Shown here: positions 24,101 to 31,265 of the stretch, in pieces
How the letters are laid out: each line of letters starts with the position of its first letter
Position numbering within the stretch: the first letter of the stretch is position 1
NCBI GenBank assembly: GCA_033977485.1
Contig: CM066988.1
Location: 8,039,501 to 8,103,500 of the forward strand
Origin: Hydrangea macrophylla
Lineage: Eukaryota > Streptophyta > Magnoliopsida > Cornales > Hydrangeaceae
Direction of reading: 5' to 3'
DNA length: 64,000 nucleotides
Program-made: the position numbers and the translations under genes
Notes under the pieces: generated by a model
The model's database searches: none
Seen by the model: the letters and a program-made list of their open reading frames with translations, nothing else
Told to the model about the DNA's origin: nothing

Positions 24101-27100
24101 GAAATCGTTTGGAAACACACCTTTTATTCCTTCGATAATACCTGGATGACTGTCAAAGATGAAAATAATTCTACGACCAGGTCCCAAAATTGAACGACGC
24201 ACTTTTAAGAACCCAGACCAGTTTTGAGTGTACTCAGAGCCACAATAGTAAATGCAAGACTACATACCTTTGCGGGAAAAAAAAAAAAAAAAAGAAAGTA
24301 AACAACCAATGTAGAAGTTGGTTTCTCACTTATGTTGTGAGAATTTTCTTATACAACCATGAAGTTTTTCCAGACGTTTATAAGAAATGTCACATTATTT
24401 TTTAATATGAGATATTTCTAATGTTACTCTATTACGAAAGAGTTATCTACTTGTTAAGCAGCGGACTACAAATATGGCTTACCAAAATTTCCAATTTTAC
24501 AAGTTGTACCCAGCTACACCTTTGTGTCTTCCAAAAATATCATTGGTCGTATGAACTTGAACACATATATACATGCTGCGAATGAGACGAAGCATCGTCT
24601 AAATCTCTGTCACACGGTACACATCCAACACGAAATGACACCCTTGGTTAACCCTCTCTGCCTCCTAGAAGTACCATCTAAGTTTGTCGAGTGCGAGTGC
24701 ATGATCCCTGTAAATATACATGCTTGCGTTTTCCTCACTGAGCCATGCATGATGACACTTTTCGTCAAGGCCGTACCCATCTTTGATCTCACCTATTACG
24801 TTAATTGGCCTCCATAGAGGTTTACTGCGAATTTTATATGGTATTAAATCGTGAACCAATTGGGAAATCACCCATGGGTGTTTGGATGCGTGTACAATTG
24901 ACCCACAAGTGTGTGTCTCATGGCAAGACCGTATGTTTAAAAAACATTAACCTCCTTACATTCATGGCTCCTAGAGAAATTTGCACACAACAATCACTCA
25001 TTCTCTGTCATTTTTCACTTATTTAAACGAAACCCAATCTTTTCATTTTTCACGCATTTAAACTATAACCAAATCTCAATAGGGAATTTGCATCGTGCTT
25101 AAGAACTGGATAACATGATTAACCTAGCCAAACAAATGAGAGTGGTCTCTAATTTAAATACGTGAAAAATGACAGAGAACGAGTGACTATTGTGTGCAAA
25201 TTTCTCAAGGAGAAGGGATACCAATGGCTAGTGCATGCATCTACGAAGATGATTAATGATTTTTTTTTTCTACATTTGATCTTACCATAAGACAAACACT
25301 TATGGGTCAGTTAAACACACATCCAAATACCCACGGGTGAATTCGCAGTTGGGGGCGATTTGATACAAGATAAAGTTCGCAGTTAACCTCTATTCCGACC
25401 AATTAATGTAATAGTTGATATAACGTATAGCACGGACTTGACATAAAGTATCATCATGCATGGCTCGGTGTGGAAAATGCAAGCAGATATATTTACGGGG
25501 ATCATACACTCACACTCGACAAAAAAAGATGGTACCTCCAGGAGGCAGAGAGGGTTAACCCCGGGAGCCCTTTCGTGCTGGACGTGGACCGTACAACAAA
25601 GATATTTATACGATGCTTCGTCTCGTTTGTAGCATGTATACATGGGTTCAAGTTCATACGCCAATGATATTTTTGGATGAGACATTTTTGAAAGGCGGCA
25701 CAAAGGTGTAGCTGGGTGCAACTTGTAAAACCGACAATCTGGGTGAACCATATTAGTAGTCTGCTGCATAACAAGTAGATAACTCTTTTGTAATAGAATA
25801 ATAGTAGAAACTTCTCATATTAAATAATGTGAAATATCTCAAGAACATCAAGAAAAACTTCTTATTGATTGTATAAGAAATTTCTCACAACAAAAGTGAG
25901 AAAGCAACTTATAAATTTGTTATTTCCTTCTTTTTTCGCTGAGGTGTATAGCCTTGCATTCCCTATTCTGGGCTCTGAGGACACTGAAAATTGGTCTTCA
26001 TTCTTAAAAGAGCTTCGTTCAATTTTGGATCCTGGTTGTAGAACTACTTTTATCTCTCTGATAGGCATCTGGCTGTTATCAAAGTAATAAAAGTGTGTTT
26101 CCTAACGATTTTCATGGTTTCCCTTCGTTCCACATGATGCATAATCTCATGGACACGATCAAAGGTGTTCATCCAAATTTACGTAGCAAGTTAGTATACA
26201 AAATGAGGAAGTGTGCATACGCACCCGATTTTGAGAATACCACACAAAGTTGGAGTCACCATTGAAAGAAGTTGGTCAAAGGGTTAAAAACTATTAGAGT
26301 AATAATATACCAGTTCAAAATTGGCATAATGCATTATTCATGGGTCAGAGGTATGGTGAAATGTGCTAAAACGTAGTGGTATCGTGGAACAAAATGATTG
26401 ACGCCACACGTCACATGCTGATTACTAATATGATCGATAGTATAAGGGTTCAAAACGATGGAAGATATGGCTAAGAAGAGGGCCTAATGCAGAAGGTGAA
26501 GTGGTCAAATTTGTCCAGAGATGCACCACCGGTTACAAAGCGGCATTGGATAAAGGAAGGACTTGGAGGGGGTCAGCACCTTGGATGAATACACTTACGA
26601 GGTACACAGTAAGCCATCTGTGTGCGTGAGCATTGCACAAAGGATATGCTCATGCGGTAAGTGACAACATCACGGTTTTCCATGCTCACATGCGGCAGGA
26701 AAGTCGGAACTTTCAGCCTCTTCTCTTATCAGAGTACCAACCATCTCTATGGCATCCGTAGTATCAGACTTCCCCTTCCCAATGATTTCATACCTTCTAC
26801 GTAAGTTGGTGAATACTGTCCACAATTATTATCAACTGTAAAAGCCGCCTTCTTGTTTAGGTTGATCTAACCTTTCAATCTCTTTATCTCTAATTTTCAT
26901 TTGAGCATCCATTATAGCCATTAACGTCTTCTCTCCTTTTGACCCTTTTGAGTTGTTCTGTCAACACTTTAACTAGTGCAGCCATTTGAGAAAAATCACT
27001 TGATGGCTGTGCCACCTTTTTAGAAGCATTTTCTTGAAGGTCGAATATGAGTAAGGGTGTAATCGCTCGGTTCTGTTTGGTTTTTACACAGGAGCTTCTT

Positions 27101-30100
27101 GGTGTAAACCGACCGACTTGGCTAGATTGGTTGGTCGGTCAGTTCGTTTTCCTCGATTTTCTTACACACGTAAATATGAGACTTTCGTTCTTGTCTTCCT
27201 TGGCGTCAAAATCCTCTAGGAGGGTTTTGATTTGTCTCTCCAAATTGGTGACTTGAATCCATGAAAATGTATTGTCGCACACCGAATCACGTATCATTTT
27301 TTCTGTATTGTCTGCTGCATCATTTATTGGTTGTTTATCGTCCCCTCTTGATGTAGCAAGTTCATCAATGTCCCCAACCAGGTCAAGAGAATAACCACCA
27401 GCACAGTTAACATCACCCTTTGTAACATGTGGCACTGAACCATTGTCAATAAGTGTCACATCATCAGTCTCAAAACCAGCTGAGCCTAACTAGCTCCCAT
27501 AGTTATCTCCCAACCCCAGCCCCCCGAAATTTTGATGGTGTACAGAACTCTGACCTTTTCCACATCTCCTCTATAGATAACTCCATCTCCTCTATGTGGG
27601 TTTAATTTGGTGGGATAAGGGGGTTGGGAATAAAAAAAAAAACATGCGTGGATTTCTTTCCCCCAAAACAACAGAGACGTCAACGTGAGAGAGGGGGTGA
27701 AGATCAGCGATCCAAAGGGAGGGAGAAGAAGAAGGGTCGCCACCGCCGGTAAGATCGTCGTCATCATCGACTCCGGATAGATCGTTACCACTGCCGCCGC
27801 AAACTTCAGACTAGATCACCACCGGGAAGACGAGAGTGGCCGCCGCCGACGTTGAGCTTCCCATGATTTGTAAGATTCCATTTAGTTAGGGTCATTTTTT
27901 TTTATCTGTGTTTGGCATTGATTTGAAGATTTTTGTGATTTTTTGGATCTACAGAGTTTTTGTAAATTTAAGATTAAAAAGGGAGCCATTTCTTTCAATT
28001 GTAAATCTGGGTCTCAAGGAGTATTAATCGGTGGAAGGGTGGGTTTTCTAATCTAACAATAAACAAGAACAAGAACTCCGCTTCACATTGCCGCCAGATC
28101 ACCATATCCGAAGTTCTCAAGCTGCTAAAATTGATGTTCAAAATGGGATTAATAGCACAGTACTCTCCTTTGGCTCGGATGGAATGCTTTGTGAATCAAT
28201 GGCTTCTGTGATGAATCTTGTAGAGAAAAGGGTACCAAATGGTAGTATCCAAAATACATATTATAGATTTGATTGAGGCTGATCCTGAGGAAGCTGCGAA
28301 GAGTTCTATATGGGCAACTTTAGGGTTATAGTGAGAAATTTCTCACAAAAATCAGAGCAATTCTCAAATGAATGCACATTCCCCTTCCTTATGGGCTTCC
28401 AGAGTAGACAGCCTCTGTTCAATAGAACACTATTAAGCTTAATTAAATACAATTTAACAAAATGGGGGATAGCTATATACGTTGGGATTTTCTATGAAGG
28501 TTTGATTGACGATTTCACGATGGTTGAAAAAAATTTCCACAAAAAAGTAGTTATGCTATGTAATCCATAACGTTCAACAAATAATTCAATAGAATCAAAA
28601 AAGCCTGAAAAGTCAGAAGAATGTTGTCATTAGCGTGAAGATGATGTGCCTCTTTTGGTAGCAGCAGGCCCAAGAGTGGATACGAGGAAGCGCACAATCA
28701 TGGCTCTTCCTCCATATATCTTAAACAAGACCAAAAAGATCACTCTTTCTTTAGGATCAATAAGGTACTACCATGAGACAGCATGGACGCTAAATCTTTA
28801 GCCACAAAATAGTGGTATTGAGGATCATGGTAGGCCTAAGGTATGCCACTATGATCAATCACCAACCTAATAGGCCCTCCTAGACTTTGCCTCCAAGTCT
28901 AGGTTCAGCACAGGGACAATCTGAACCACAAGACAATAGGTTGATCTGAGTGTTCACATTGTGGTAAGCCTAAGGTATGCCACCAGGACCAATCACCAAC
29001 CTAATAGGCCTTCCTAGACTTTGCCTCCAAGTCGCCTCCAAGTCTAGGTTCAGCACAAGGATGATGTGAACCACAAGACAATAGGTTGATCTGTGAAGCC
29101 CATACATCTCCTCAAGGTAGAGGCTTAGTCTAACTTATAACAAGGAGATCCCAGTGTACCCGACAAACATCAACGCAAGTGACCACAAAAGAGCTTTAAG
29201 TCAACGGTTGGGCTAAGGACGTAATTACTTAAAGACACGTACGCAGTAGATGAGCCTTGATGGACACCAATAAATGAATGACATATGGTGAGAGAAAAAA
29301 AAACATGATACAGGGCCACGTATACATATTCAATGCGCAGTAGACCAAGTACCCACACAAGTAATGCCATGGTGTTGGAAATCCTATTGCAACATCATAT
29401 GGCTCCACAAGATGTGACATTTCCTTTGAACTAAATCACACAATAGCAACTAAACATCCAATAGAATTAAGTGATGTGATACCTTTTACAAAGTCAAAGA
29501 CTAAAGGCATTCATTCAACCATGTTGCTTTATATGACTACGGTGACATGTACCTCCAAACTGAGTTCACTAATGACACCCTCTAAGACAACATTGATACA
29601 ACTACCAAAGCCAGTAATCATGGTACACTTCTCATAACACATGACTTGTCTATAGAATATACAACTGCGGCACCAAACTGTTTTTTGCAATGTCCTTTTT
29701 TGTCTGTGCTGAGGATTGGTCCAAGATAAGGCAATGTTCTTGTCCATCATCACTATGCTAGTTATACCACCAATCTCTTTTTCCGCCTCCAAGAGTGAAA
29801 CCTCCTTTACACTTTGTTCAAGAACACAAAAAGCAATCAACACCTTTCTTTTTACAACTCACGGACCGAGTTTAACATTGGGAATGACAAGTTCTAGACC
29901 TATAAGGATGGCACTAGATTTAAGAATTAGATTTAGTTTTTCTACAGCCTTGTAAACTTTTAGGTGCAAGGAGGGTCGTTTGTTGTGAGAATAAGAAATA
30001 TTGTGCAACTTCTCAAAAGTTGCTCCATTATCAAAATCATCAACTACCTTATTCTACAACTATCTAGCTCTCATAGAAGTATTCACTAATGTCCTTCCCA

Positions 30101-31233
30101 ACATTGTTTGCATAAAGTTACTATTTGGACTTAAACCTGCATTCTTATGTTTGTTAGTCTTATCTTCTAATATTTCACCAATTAATTGCTCCAACACTTT
30201 TTTTTTTAGAGGGAAATGTAGTTTTAACCCATTCGTATTCCTCCACACATATTGTCTTGTTTCGTTTGAATAAGCTGCATATGAACTGATTTCACTACAT
30301 ACCAGACCAGTAATCATTTTCTTCGCTATTCAATCTACTACATACGTGCAATTAAGTGCAATCCTTCGAATTTATCATGTCTTAGAACTATAAAGAGTTT
30401 AGAAATACTTTATTGCATACCATCTAAACTAACTTCATTTACATTTTACAGCATGCCAAAATCTTCTCTTCTAGTGTCAGAACCTTTTGAAAAGGCACCA
30501 AGCATGGATGAAAGCTAGACTTTAGAGACCATGAAGGAAAAGAAAATAATTACAATGGTGAAGGGGGTAAAATTTGAGTTTTGCTAGAATAAAAAATCGA
30601 TTTGGGACAGTACAAGCAAACTTAAAATAAAGTTGCGAAATACTATAGGTTCTTTGTTGGATAAAAATAATGAGAAGTTTCAAGTCTAGAAAATTTAGGG
30701 CAGAGAAAAGGTTGTAGCTTTGTAGATATGTCAAACCATCAAAACTAATCTCTATTGATTTACAAGGGAATTCAAAATTTTAGGGTAGTAGTAGGGTAGT
30801 GCACCTCTCAAATCAAGATATTTTCTTTTTAAAATGCCTACATATTAAAGACCTACGGGAAGTCTTCTTGGATACTGTGGGGCCATAGTGTTAGCTTAGG
30901 CTTCTGCAATAGATATATCTTTCGACCAAATCCGGTATCAGATCATTGCAAACATTGTCAATCTACTAAGCCAGCCCTTTTTAAACTCCTTAATTATCCT
31001 TGATGATTCTTCATTTAACAGCCTAAAATTTGGATTACAGAAGTAAGATGTAAGGCTTTGTTTCGTTTGCGGATTTGGAGAAGGAAAAAGGTAAAGTAGA
31101 GGAAAGAGTTTTCCTTCCTATATTTTTCATTGTTTTCCTTATTAACCAAAATAGGAAAAGTGTCTTCCTCTTTTCTTTTCTTTTCCCTCACCACATGCAT
31201 TAACCAAACATAACCCAAAGCATGTGGAACTTC

Positions 31234-31265
<32 letters not shown>

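Noticed and set aside
27040..27160. Possible second hAT MITE
   Set aside because: GGTCGGT-rich and with a terminus-like GGGTGTAATCG, but no matching end or 8-bp duplication.
27486..27870. Captured gene 5' end in the GC-rich stretch
   Set aside because: Looks UTR-like but no continuing exon, splice pattern or homology could be supported.
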